From: an uncultured Oscillospiraceae bacterium
GTDB taxonomy: Bacteria; Bacillota; Clostridia; Oscillospirales; Acutalibacteraceae
Assembly (NCBI GenBank): GCA_910587835.1
Contig: CAJUNQ010000039.1
Coordinates: 1-6,033, forward strand
DNA: 6,033 nucleotides
Direction: 5' to 3'
The position numbers and the translations under genes were made by a program. The notes under the pieces are model-generated. The model saw only the letters and a program-made list of their open reading frames with translations, was not told the origin of the DNA and did not search any database. Of this stretch, positions 1 through 5,190 are shown one piece after another; positions within the stretch are counted from its first letter, which is position 1, and every line of letters starts with the position of its first letter.

Positions 1-151
1 CCCCTCGTTGTCCCTGGTGTTTCATTGCCTCCAGTTTCATCCGATAGGCAAAAGCCTTTTCGCTGGGCAGAATCTTTTCCCTCTGCAAATTGCTGTCTAC
101 CATGATAATGGTGGCCTCGTCATTGTCCATATTTCGGACAATGACCGGCAT
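1..151 (-). pseudogene. ParB-like partition protein, truncated at its N-terminus and cut by the window edge
   Basis: Reading leftward from an ATG at 151-149 gives about 50 residues with no stop, beginning MPVIVRNMDNDEAT and containing NLQREKILPSEKAFAYRMKL. This matches the segment of ParB/Spo0J-family proteins that follows the conserved GHRR region (NxQRE then a P-E-A-Y helix), in the version typical of Firmicutes integrative conjugative elements. Known ParB proteins have roughly 60 more residues before this point, carrying the CTP/nuclease-like fold, and none of that sequence is present upstream. Instead the flavodoxin stop codon lies only two bases before the ATG. I see no convincing ribosome binding site, although translation could couple to the flavodoxin. 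The gene is therefore probably a 5'-deleted or interrupted parB. The C-terminal part lies outside the window, so whether the remainder is intact is unknown. Confidence 0.75.
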
Positions 152-153
152 AT

Positions 154-768
154 TTAATCTGCAAGTCCATCGAGCCATTCTGAAACTGCCTCCTGAGAAT
201 TAGCCGCGCTGCCACCCCGCACAGAGAGGCCCTCTAAAACTACAGATCCCGGACAAAGCTCCGCTAAATCATTTTCCGTATCGCTCAGTCCGCTGCCCTC
301 ATGGGTGCATAGGGGATAGATGGTCTTATCGGAAAAGTCGTATTCTTCCAGAAAGGTCTTTGTCGCCTGGGGCAGACCGCCCCACCAGTTGGGGTAAATC
401 AATATTACCGTGTCATAAGAGTCCATGTCCTCTACATGACTTGCAAGTTCCGGGCGGGCATCCGCACTTTTTTCATCATTTGCCTGATTGGTAGTGTCCC
501 GGTATCCAGAGGGATATTTCTCCACCGTTTCGATGAAAAACAGGTCACCGCCGGTTATCTCCTGAGCCATCTGCGCCAGAAACTGAGCGTTTCCGAAATA
601 CTCGCCATCCTGTAGGTTGACACTGGCAGAAGTGCTTGCATCGACATTCTCATCAAATTCCATGTTGCCCATCCTGGAAAAATAGGCCACCAAAATCTTG
701 TCGCTCAGGCTGCTTTCCGCTTCAGGCACGATTCTGTGATTTCCATTTTGGTTTCTTTCTGGTTCCAT
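154..768 (-). CDS. Flavodoxin (longer paralogue), start codon uncertain
   Basis: FMN-binding electron-transfer protein of the flavodoxin fold, probably cytoplasmic. Counting from the ATG at 768, strand one and the phosphate loop are KILVAYFSRMGN (about residues 24-35). A polar insertion ends at GNA (59-61). The isoalloxazine loop is YPNWWGG (W128 and W129), followed by PLCTHEGSGL, a conserved block of this family. The C-terminus looks complete. The start is a problem: the frame is open to a TTG at 795, but that TTG is the -35 and the ATG at 768 lies inside the -10 of a strong promoter match. If that promoter is used, neither codon is in the message, and translation must begin further in (for example GTG at 729). 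Residues before about 24 are not conserved flavodoxin sequence, so a later start costs no domain. Related proteins often carry a lipoprotein leader at this position; none is present here. It is a paralogue of the flavodoxin at 2914-3432. Confidence 0.85.
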   Translation of the reverse strand: MEPERNQNGNHRIVPEAESSLSDKILVAYFSRMGNMEFDENVDASTSASVNLQDGEYFGNAQFLAQMAQEITGGDLFFIETVEKYPSGYRDTTNQANDEKSADARPELASHVEDMDSYDTVILIYPNWWGGLPQATKTFLEEYDFSDKTIYPLCTHEGSGLSDTENDLAELCPGSVVLEGLSVRGGSAANSQEAVSEWLDGLAD

Positions 769-795
769 TATAGCGAAAATCAAGGATGGGAGCAA
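767..795 (-). promoter_or_regulatory. Promoter of the longer flavodoxin
   Basis: On the minus strand, TTGCTC (795-790) is followed by a 17-bp spacer and TATAAT (772-767), giving a predicted start near 760. The -10 is a perfect consensus. It stands in the same position relative to an upstream dyad as the second LysR-type promoter at 4005-4033. It overlaps the usual candidate start codons of the flavodoxin. Confidence 0.7.
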
Positions 796-816
796 TTCGG
801 ATTTCAGGGATAATCG

Positions 817-831
817 ATAAGAAAAACTTAT
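817..831 (-). promoter_or_regulatory. LysR-type operator upstream of the longer flavodoxin
   Basis: A perfect dyad, ATAAG-N5-CTTAT, with the T-N11-A pattern typical of LysR-type regulator sites. Its centre lies about 64 bp before the predicted transcription start, the classical recognition-site position. The 21 bp between it and the -35 include GAAATCCGAA next to the -35, probably the activation site. The same arrangement recurs at 4055-4069. That the LysR protein at 4114-4998 is the binder is inference. Confidence 0.65.
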
Positions 832-840
832 GCGAATGAT

Positions 841-1812
841 TTACAACGCACCTACAATTTTATGCGGCACATAGAATTCCTCCAACGCCGCCACATCTTC
901 CGGAGAGAGGTCAATGTCCAGCGCGGCCACGGCGTCGTCAAAATATTTGGGTTTGGTGGCGCCGATGATGGGGGCGGTCACACCTTTTGCGAAGTGCCAG
1001 GCGATGGCGATCTGACTCATGGTGGCGTTGTGCTTTTCGGCCACTTCATGCACCCGCTTGACGATGGCATAGTCCTGTTCCTGGGTGCTGTCGTACTTGC
1101 CAATGGCGACCTTGTCGGTCTGACTGCGGGCGGTATCGGTCGTCCATTCCAGGCGGGAGAGCCGCCCGGCGGCGAGAGGGCTGTAGGGGATCAGGCTTAC
1201 GTTCATCTGCCTGCAAATGGGAATCAACTCCCGCTCGTCCTCCCGGTAGAGCAGGTTATAGTGATTCTGCATGGTGGAGAAAGGCGTCCAGCCGTTTTTC
1301 TCTGCGGCGATCTGCATATTGTGGAACTGATAGCCGTACATGGCGGAAGCCCCGATTGCCCGCACCTTGCCAGCCTTTACCAGCCCATGCAGGGCCTCCA
1401 TGGTTTCCTCAATGGGGGTGTCTTTATCGAACCGGTGGATTTGATAAAGATCCACATAGTCGGTGCCCAGGCGCTTGAGGGAACCGTCAATCTCCGCTTC
1501 GATGGCCCTTTTCGTCAGGTGCTCCGGGGTGGTCAGGTTGAAGAACACCTTCGTTGCGATGCGCACGTCCTCCCGGCGGGCCACATTCTTAAGCGCCCGG
1601 CCCAAAAATTCCTCGCTGGTGCCCCGAGCGTAGGTGTTGGCCGTGTCGAAGAAGTTGATGCCCACCTCCAGGGCGTGCTTCACCATCTCCTGGGTGGCGT
1701 CCTGATCCAATGTCCACTGGTGGCCGCCCTCAAAGTGCTCGCCGAAGCTCATGCAGCCCACGCACAGCCGGGAGACCTCTACTTCCGTGTTGCCCAATTT
1801 TGCATATTTCAT
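841..1812 (-). CDS. Aldo/keto reductase, NADPH-dependent type
   Basis: Predicted TIM-barrel oxidoreductase that reduces aldehydes or ketones with NAD(P)H in the cytoplasm; substrate unknown. From the chosen start it has 323 residues, a normal length. The catalytic tetrad is visible: D56 and Y61 in FFDTANTY, K88 in IATKVFF, and H126 in DLYQIHRFD. Later blocks include IGASAMYGYQ, MQNHYNLLYRE, YSPLAAGRLSR and the cofactor-binding APIIGATKPKYFDDA. I chose the ATG at 1812 because a GGAGG at 1825-1821 lies 8 nt before it. The in-frame ATG at 1827 overlaps that ribosome binding site and would add only MEETA. It has its own promoter and sits 78 bp after the other aldo/keto reductase. The two proteins are distant paralogues, not a recent duplication. 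Confidence 0.92.
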   Translation of the reverse strand: MKYAKLGNTEVEVSRLCVGCMSFGEHFEGGHQWTLDQDATQEMVKHALEVGINFFDTANTYARGTSEEFLGRALKNVARREDVRIATKVFFNLTTPEHLTKRAIEAEIDGSLKRLGTDYVDLYQIHRFDKDTPIEETMEALHGLVKAGKVRAIGASAMYGYQFHNMQIAAEKNGWTPFSTMQNHYNLLYREDERELIPICRQMNVSLIPYSPLAAGRLSRLEWTTDTARSQTDKVAIGKYDSTQEQDYAIVKRVHEVAEKHNATMSQIAIAWHFAKGVTAPIIGATKPKYFDDAVAALDIDLSPEDVAALEEFYVPHKIVGAL

Positions 1813-1820
1813 TGCCGTTT

Positions 1821-1825
1821 CCTCC
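1821..1825 (-). promoter_or_regulatory. Ribosome binding site that fixes the start of the aldo/keto reductase at 841-1812
   Basis: GGAGG on the minus strand, 8 nt before the ATG at 1812. It overlaps the upstream in-frame ATG at 1827, which therefore cannot use it. Confidence 0.75.
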
Positions 1826-1855
1826 ATTCGTTATTTGGGGAACATACCCCGGAAA

Positions 1856-1886
1856 ATTATACAAAATAGACCGCGCTCCAAGTCAA
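1856..1886 (-). promoter_or_regulatory. Promoter of the second aldo/keto reductase, long 19-bp spacer
   Basis: TTGACT (1886-1881) and TATAAT (1861-1856) on the minus strand are separated by 19 bp. The left part reads CTTGACTTGGAG, the typical left arm of MerR-family operators, which also use 19-20 bp spacers. The expected right arm (CTCCAAG-like) is not well preserved, so MerR control is only a suggestion. The -35 begins just after the stop codon of the upstream aldo/keto reductase, so this gene can be transcribed separately from the operon. Confidence 0.6.
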
Positions 1887-1889
1887 GCC

Positions 1890-2894
1890 CTATTTGGAAA
1901 CCTGCGGCCGATTCATCCGCCTGACTGCCGCATCCGCCAGGCCCATTTTGTTCAAAGCATCGTCAATTTTGGCGATGTCCGCCGCTGTCAGGGCCACGTC
2001 AGCCGAGGCAAGGTTTTCCTTCATGCGCTCCGGGCTGCGGGTGCCGGGGATGGGTACGATCCAGGGCTTCTTGCGGATCATCCAGCCCAGGCAAATTTGC
2101 GCCATGGTCGCGGATTTCTCCTCCGCGATGGAGCGGATCAAATCCAGCGCCTGCTGGTAATACTGGAACCCTTCCTCGGAGAACTGGAACCGCCCACTGC
2201 GATTGTCCTCCGGGTGGTCGAAGGTGGGGCGCTCCGCATACCGTCCGGACAGGAAACCCTTTGCAAGAGGCGTAAACGCCACCAGTGTGATACCCAGCTC
2301 CTCAAAGACGGAGAACAGCCGCTCGGTGTCCCGGTCAATGACAGAGTAGACATTTTGTACCGCCGACACTGGGCAGACAGCGTGGGCCCGGCGCAGGTAA
2401 TCTTTCTCCACGCAGGAGATGCCCCAGGCACGAATCTTGCCTTCTTTTTTGAGCTGCGCCATGGTCTCTGCTACCACCTCCGGCTCCACCTTGGGATCCA
2501 CCCGATGTTGGTAGTAGAGGTCGATGTAGTCGGTCTGCAAACGCCGCAAGCTGCCCTCGATAGCCTTGCGAATGGCGGAGGGGCTGCTGTCCAACTCCAT
2601 GCCCATATCAGTGAACTTCACCCCGCACTTGGTAGCCAGCACGATTTTGTCACGGAAAGGTTTGATGCCCTGGCCCACAGCCTCCTCGTTATAGGCGGTA
2701 GTACCGTCAGGGTTGGTGCCGGTGTAGCACTCAGCTGTGTCAAAAAAGGTGTAGCCCATGTCATACGCTGCCTGGATTTTCTCCGCAGCCTCGGCCTTTT
2801 CCAGCGGAGTGCCAAAGGCATGGGAGAGCCCCATACATCCCAGCCCAACGGGGCTGATTTCGATGTTCGTGTTTCCCAAAATACGCTTTTCCAT
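1890..2894 (-). CDS. Aldo/keto reductase, third gene of the redox operon
   Basis: Predicted NAD(P)H-dependent carbonyl reductase of 334 residues with the TIM-barrel aldo/keto reductase fold; substrate unknown. The tetrad is D52 and Y57 in FFDTAECY, K89 in LATKCGV, and H130 in LYYQHRVDP. Other family blocks are LGCMGLS near the N-terminus, EGSLRRLQTDYIDLYY, WGISCVE, VAFTPLAKGFLSG and the cofactor loop IVPIPGTRSPERM. It resembles the group that contains the YghZ/IolS-like bacterial enzymes rather than the sugar-reductase group. The ATG at 2894 has GGGAGG (2908-2903) 8 nt upstream. Only 19 bp separate it from the flavodoxin stop, so it belongs to the same transcript as the two genes before it. 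No terminator is evident after it; the next promoter begins at once. Confidence 0.93.
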   Translation of the reverse strand: MEKRILGNTNIEISPVGLGCMGLSHAFGTPLEKAEAAEKIQAAYDMGYTFFDTAECYTGTNPDGTTAYNEEAVGQGIKPFRDKIVLATKCGVKFTDMGMELDSSPSAIRKAIEGSLRRLQTDYIDLYYQHRVDPKVEPEVVAETMAQLKKEGKIRAWGISCVEKDYLRRAHAVCPVSAVQNVYSVIDRDTERLFSVFEELGITLVAFTPLAKGFLSGRYAERPTFDHPEDNRSGRFQFSEEGFQYYQQALDLIRSIAEEKSATMAQICLGWMIRKKPWIVPIPGTRSPERMKENLASADVALTAADIAKIDDALNKMGLADAAVRRMNRPQVSK

Positions 2895-2913
2895 AGTGTG
2901 TTCCTCCCAAAAA

Positions 2914-3432
2914 TTATTCCAAAACAGATTGCTTTGCCCAGTCTGCTATCTGTTTCTCCGAATGCGCCGCCTTACTGCCCACAACCGCCAGTCCTTTGCC
3001 AAAACTTGCCCCGGCGCAGAGTTTCCGCAAATCGCTTTCGCAGCACCCCAGTCCGCTGCCTTCGTGGGTCATCAGGGCGAACACCCGCTTGCCGGTAAAG
3101 TCCAGCCGCTCCAGCTGGCTGAACACGGCGCAGGGATAGGTACCCCACCAGCAGGGGCCGCAGACAAAGACATTGTCATACGGGTCAATGCTGTCCAGAT
3201 AGGATTTCAGTTCCGGCCTGGCATTCTGCTGTAATTCGGCCTTTGCCTCTTGGATGCACTCATCATAACTTTTAGCGTAAGGCTTTACCGTCTCGATCTC
3301 AAACAGATCGCCGCCCACGGCCTTCTGGATAAACTCCGCCGCAGTTTCCGTGTTTCCCTTTGGCAAGTCTACAATTGACCCACCGGCGTAATTCTCCCCT
3401 TTGCGGGAGTAATAAATGATAAGATTTTTCAC
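2914..3432 (-). CDS. Flavodoxin (short paralogue), second gene of the redox operon
   Basis: A 172-residue FMN-binding flavodoxin-like protein, probably a cytoplasmic electron carrier or small quinone/flavin reductase. The first strand and phosphate loop are IIYYSRKGEN, interrupted by a short insertion ending in KGNTE (residues 25-29). The isoalloxazine loop is CGPCWWGTYP (W95 and W96), and MTHEGSGLG (121-129) is conserved. It has the same block order as the longer flavodoxin at 154-768, including the GGDLF-IETV and ARPEL segments, so the two are paralogues. The start is GTG at 3432: AAGGAGG (3446-3440) lies 7 nt upstream and overlaps the stop codon of the preceding FMN-reductase gene. That arrangement indicates translational coupling. 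Unusual features are several cysteines (C91, C94, C101, C130, C131), but no recognisable metal motif. Confidence 0.92.
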   Translation of the reverse strand: MKNLIIYYSRKGENYAGGSIVDLPKGNTETAAEFIQKAVGGDLFEIETVKPYAKSYDECIQEAKAELQQNARPELKSYLDSIDPYDNVFVCGPCWWGTYPCAVFSQLERLDFTGKRVFALMTHEGSGLGCCESDLRKLCAGASFGKGLAVVGSKAAHSEKQIADWAKQSVLE

Positions 3433-3439
3433 AATGCTG

Positions 3440-3446
3440 CCTCCTT
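3440..3446 (-). promoter_or_regulatory. Ribosome binding site overlapping a stop codon
   Basis: AAGGAGG on the minus strand shares bases with the TAA of the FMN-reductase gene (3447-3445) and sits 7 nt before the GTG start at 3432. It supports the non-ATG start and suggests coupled translation of the two redox proteins. Confidence 0.8.
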
Positions 3447-3975
3447 AAACCGTTTTCCCCATCACATAGGCCCGCTCCAAGGCCGGGTGCTGGTACACAT
3501 CATTATAATCCCATGTGCCAGTACCCCAGACAATGTCTTTTTCCTCCGCCCCCGACAGGCACCGCAGGAACCCACGCAGCCCGGCCAGAGTCTCGTCCGC
3601 GGCAGAGTGCTGGGGGTCGGCGGCGGTGACGATGAAATAGAACCGCTTATGGGCGATTTCCCGGTAGCGGGGCAGGCAGCGGTCAATGAAAGTTTTCATC
3701 TGCGCGGACATGGAGTAAAAATACACCGGGGTCGCCAGCACGATCACATCCGCGTCAATGAGCTTTTCCAGCAGTCCATCCATGCCGTCCCTGTGTACGC
3801 ACGGCTTTTTCTCCGCGCACTGATAGCAGCCGCCGCATGGGGCAAGCCCCATTTCAGCCAGCCTGACTTTTTCCGTTTCATATCCAGCCTCCTGCGCACC
3901 CTTCAAAAACTGGTCGCACAGCACGTCGGAATTGCCGCCTTTGCGGGGGCTGGAACTGATTGCCAAAACCTTCAT
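3445..3975 (-). CDS. NADPH-dependent FMN reductase / iron-sulfur flavoprotein-like, first gene of the redox operon
   Basis: A 176-residue flavodoxin-fold protein of the NADPH-dependent FMN reductase family. It begins with the FMN phosphate loop SSSPRKGGNSD (residues 7-17). The central ATPVYFYSMSAQMKTFIDR (81-99) is the usual flavin-contacting block. Between them, C47, C50, C53 and C59 form CX2CX2CX5C, the compact cluster motif known from archaeal iron-sulfur flavoproteins. It may therefore bind a 4Fe-4S cluster as well as FMN, although many bacterial relatives carry similar cysteines without proof of a cluster. The ATG at 3975 has AAAGGAG (3990-3984) 8 nt upstream. It is the first gene after the LysR-type promoter at 4005-4033 and is tightly linked to the short flavodoxin, which suggests electron transfer within one pathway. 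The exact substrate is unknown. Confidence 0.88.
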   Translation of the reverse strand: MKVLAISSSPRKGGNSDVLCDQFLKGAQEAGYETEKVRLAEMGLAPCGGCYQCAEKKPCVHRDGMDGLLEKLIDADVIVLATPVYFYSMSAQMKTFIDRCLPRYREIAHKRFYFIVTAADPQHSAADETLAGLRGFLRCLSGAEEKDIVWGTGTWDYNDVYQHPALERAYVMGKTV

Positions 3976-4004
3976 GTGAACCGCTCCTTTCTGCTTCTGC
4001 CCCT

Positions 4005-4033
4005 ATTGTACCGGGAAAAGCGGCGGTAATCAA
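4005..4033 (-). promoter_or_regulatory. Promoter of the redox operon
   Basis: On the minus strand TTGATT (4033-4028), a 17-bp spacer and TACAAT (4010-4005). The predicted start is near 3998, leaving a leader of about 22 nt that contains the AAAGGAG ribosome binding site of the first gene. It is arranged exactly like the promoter at 767-795. Confidence 0.78.
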
Positions 4034-4054
4034 TTCGAATTTCCGGTACATAGC

Positions 4055-4069
4055 ATAAGAAAAACTAAT
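4055..4069 (-). promoter_or_regulatory. LysR-type operator upstream of the redox operon
   Basis: ATTAG-N5-CTTAT on the minus strand, one mismatch from the perfect dyad at 817-831 and with the same TTTTT centre. Its centre is about 64 bp before the predicted start, and 21 bp separate it from the -35. That gap contains GAAATTCGAATT overlapping the -35, a palindromic block (AATTCGAATT) that could be the activation half of a LysR-type site. Binding by the adjacent LysR protein is inferred. Confidence 0.65.
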
Positions 4070-4098
4070 GAAAAGAGCCGCACCCCGAAAGGCACGGC
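4070..4098 (-). terminator. Rho-independent terminator after the LysR-type gene
   Basis: On the minus strand GCCGTGCC (4098-4091), a 6-nt loop and GGTGCGGC (4084-4077) form an 8-bp stem with two G-U pairs, followed by TCTTTTC. It lies 16 bp after the LysR stop codon and ends one base from the operator of the next operon, which separates regulator and operon transcripts. Confidence 0.75.
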
Positions 4099-4113
4099 CC
4101 CATCAAATCTGTA

Positions 4114-4998
4114 TTATTTCTTATGAAATTGGCTTTTCAAAATCTCGCCAAATTCCCGTATTGTGTCCGTTTCGTCCGCTAATTTCCAGAACACACAGTA
4201 GTTGCGATGAATGGGCTGACCGTTTCGCAGCAACTTTACGTGCCGGAGCGTGGTCCCCATGGGCATTGTCGCGCCGCCCTCCACCGGCATGAAGCCCTTA
4301 CCGCCGATCACCAGAAGCCGGGCTTCTTCTACATTTTCGGCAAACACAAACTCGCTGGAAATACCGATGATTTCCCGGAAATAGCTGCGCTCGTTCTTAC
4401 GCTGGTTTTTGGAGGCCACCAGCACGCAGGGAATGTGCTTTAACTCGGAGACTTCCACGCTATCCTGTCCGGAAATGGGGTTCCGGGCGGCAATCTCAAT
4501 ATAGCACTGCCGCCGCGCAAGAATGTGGTTGGCGTATTCCTCCGAGAAGGCCCTGCGCTGGTCGCTGAGCACCGCGTCTACCCGGCAGCTGATAAGCTCC
4601 TCATACAATTCCTCGTGTGTGCCGTTGATAACATGGATGGCAACATCCGGGTGCAGTTCCGCGAACTCTGCCACGGCCTGCTGGAACTCCCGGCCGCTGT
4701 AGCCCTTGAGACAGCCCAGGTGCAACTGGGGATTCTCTCGGTGGGCGATGCGGATGGTTTCAACCAGCAGCCGGTCAAAGTCGGCGGTAAGCAGCAGGCT
4801 TTTCTCATAGAAGTGCTCCCCAGCGGGAGTGAGCGTAAATTTTCGGTTCCTGCGCTCCAAAAGTTTCACGCCCAGTTCCTGTTCCAAAGCCTGTATCTGC
4901 TGGGAGATAGCCGACTGGGAGATATAGCACTCCTCGGCGGCCTCGGTAAAGCTGCCAAGGCGCACCACCGCCTGGAAATAGCGTATCTGCTTGAGCAT
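4114..4998 (-). CDS. LysR-family transcriptional regulator
   Basis: A 294-residue LysR-type DNA-binding regulator. The N-terminal winged helix-turn-helix is clear: the recognition region FTEAAEECYISQSAISQQIQALE (about 17-39), then LGVKLLERRNRKFTLTPAGE. The remaining two thirds are the periplasmic-binding-protein-like effector domain, with LHLGCLKGYSGREFQQAV at its start. The effector is not predictable. I chose the ATG at 4998 rather than 5016: the promoter at 5031-5059 predicts transcription from about 5024, leaving only about 8 nt before 5016 and no ribosome binding site, whereas AAAGGCGG lies 7 nt before 4998. LysR proteins also commonly begin with ML-xx-YF. It points in the same direction as its presumed target operon, unlike the usual divergent layout, and is separated from it by a terminator. 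It is the natural candidate for the two dyads at 817-831 and 4055-4069. Confidence 0.93.
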   Translation of the reverse strand: MLKQIRYFQAVVRLGSFTEAAEECYISQSAISQQIQALEQELGVKLLERRNRKFTLTPAGEHFYEKSLLLTADFDRLLVETIRIAHRENPQLHLGCLKGYSGREFQQAVAEFAELHPDVAIHVINGTHEELYEELISCRVDAVLSDQRRAFSEEYANHILARRQCYIEIAARNPISGQDSVEVSELKHIPCVLVASKNQRKNERSYFREIIGISSEFVFAENVEEARLLVIGGKGFMPVEGGATMPMGTTLRHVKLLRNGQPIHRNYCVFWKLADETDTIREFGEILKSQFHKK

Positions 4999-5005
4999 GG
5001 GCGCG

Positions 5006-5013
5006 CCGCCTTT
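5006..5013 (-). promoter_or_regulatory. Ribosome binding site of the LysR-type gene
   Basis: AAAGGCGG on the minus strand, 7 nt before the ATG at 4998. It departs from AAAGGAGG at one base. It lies downstream of the alternative ATG at 5016 and so favours the shorter protein. Confidence 0.55.
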
Positions 5014-5030
5014 CATGTTGGTATATGAAA

Positions 5031-5059
5031 ATTATACGGGAGTTGAGGGTAGAAGTCAA
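5031..5059 (-). promoter_or_regulatory. Promoter of the LysR-type gene
   Basis: On the minus strand TTGACT (5059-5054), a 17-bp spacer and TATAAT (5036-5031), an almost perfect vegetative promoter. The -10 lies within a dyad, GTATA-N7-TATAC (5021-5037), that covers the -10 and the expected start and could serve as an autoregulatory operator. The dyad does not match the ATAAG-N5-CTTAT sites of the redox promoters. Confidence 0.78.
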
Positions 5060-5084
5060 CCCAAAATGCCAGGGGAATTAACGC

Positions 5085-5115
5085 TTGACTTCGAGTACGC
5101 TCCATGTGCTATGAT
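5085..5115 (+). promoter_or_regulatory. Orphan MerR-type promoter facing the recombinase gene
   Basis: TTGACT (5085-5090) and TATGAT (5110-5115) on the + strand with a 19-bp spacer. The spacer contains an imperfect dyad, GAG-TACG-CTC with flanking AC/GT, in the style of MerR-family operators. No + strand gene follows: 67 bases downstream of the -10 the converging recombinase gene ends. It is divergent from the LysR promoter, and their -35 elements form an inverted repeat, GAAGTCAA and TTGACTTC (5052-5059, 5085-5092). Confidence 0.6.
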
Positions 5116-5158
5116 AGGCTCAAAAGTACAGTTTACAAGGGACTACACAAGGTAACGG

Positions 5159-5190
5159 TCTGGCGGGCGCTGATATGCCCGTCAGATTTT
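5159..5190 (+). terminator. Hairpin with T-tract overlapping the end of the recombinase gene
   Basis: TCTGGCGGGC (5159-5168), an 8-nt loop and GCCCGTCAGA (5177-5186) form a 10-bp stem with one G-U pair, followed by TTTT. The T-tract is on the + side, so it would stop transcription from the orphan promoter before it runs antisense into the recombinase. The recombinase TGA (5184-5182) is part of the stem. On the minus strand there is no U-tract. It could alternatively be part of an element end. Confidence 0.55.

Noticed and set aside
743..745. Out-of-frame ATG downstream of the flavodoxin promoter, opening 13 codons
   Set aside because: The ribosome binding site is weak and there is no known leader peptide with this sequence. 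It is mentioned only as a possible trace of a frameshift, not annotated as a gene.
1837..1850. Small palindrome GGGG-N6-CCCC in the leader of the second aldo/keto reductase
   Set aside because: The stem is only 4 bp with no T-tract; too weak to call a terminator or riboregulator.
862..1869. Long + strand open frame (335 codons) opposite the aldo/keto reductase at 841-1812
   Set aside because: It is the antisense of a clear enzyme gene, has no recognisable domain and has a composition typical of a reversed GC-rich coding strand.
1710..3098. 462-codon + strand open frame spanning both aldo/keto reductases and part of the short flavodoxin
   Set aside because: It crosses three well-supported minus-strand genes and their ribosome binding sites, and shows no family motifs. 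It is a coding shadow despite its length.
149..5182. A direct repeat linking the parB junction with the recombinase end
   Set aside because: Only short matches around GCATAT can be found by eye at the two places, no better than chance.
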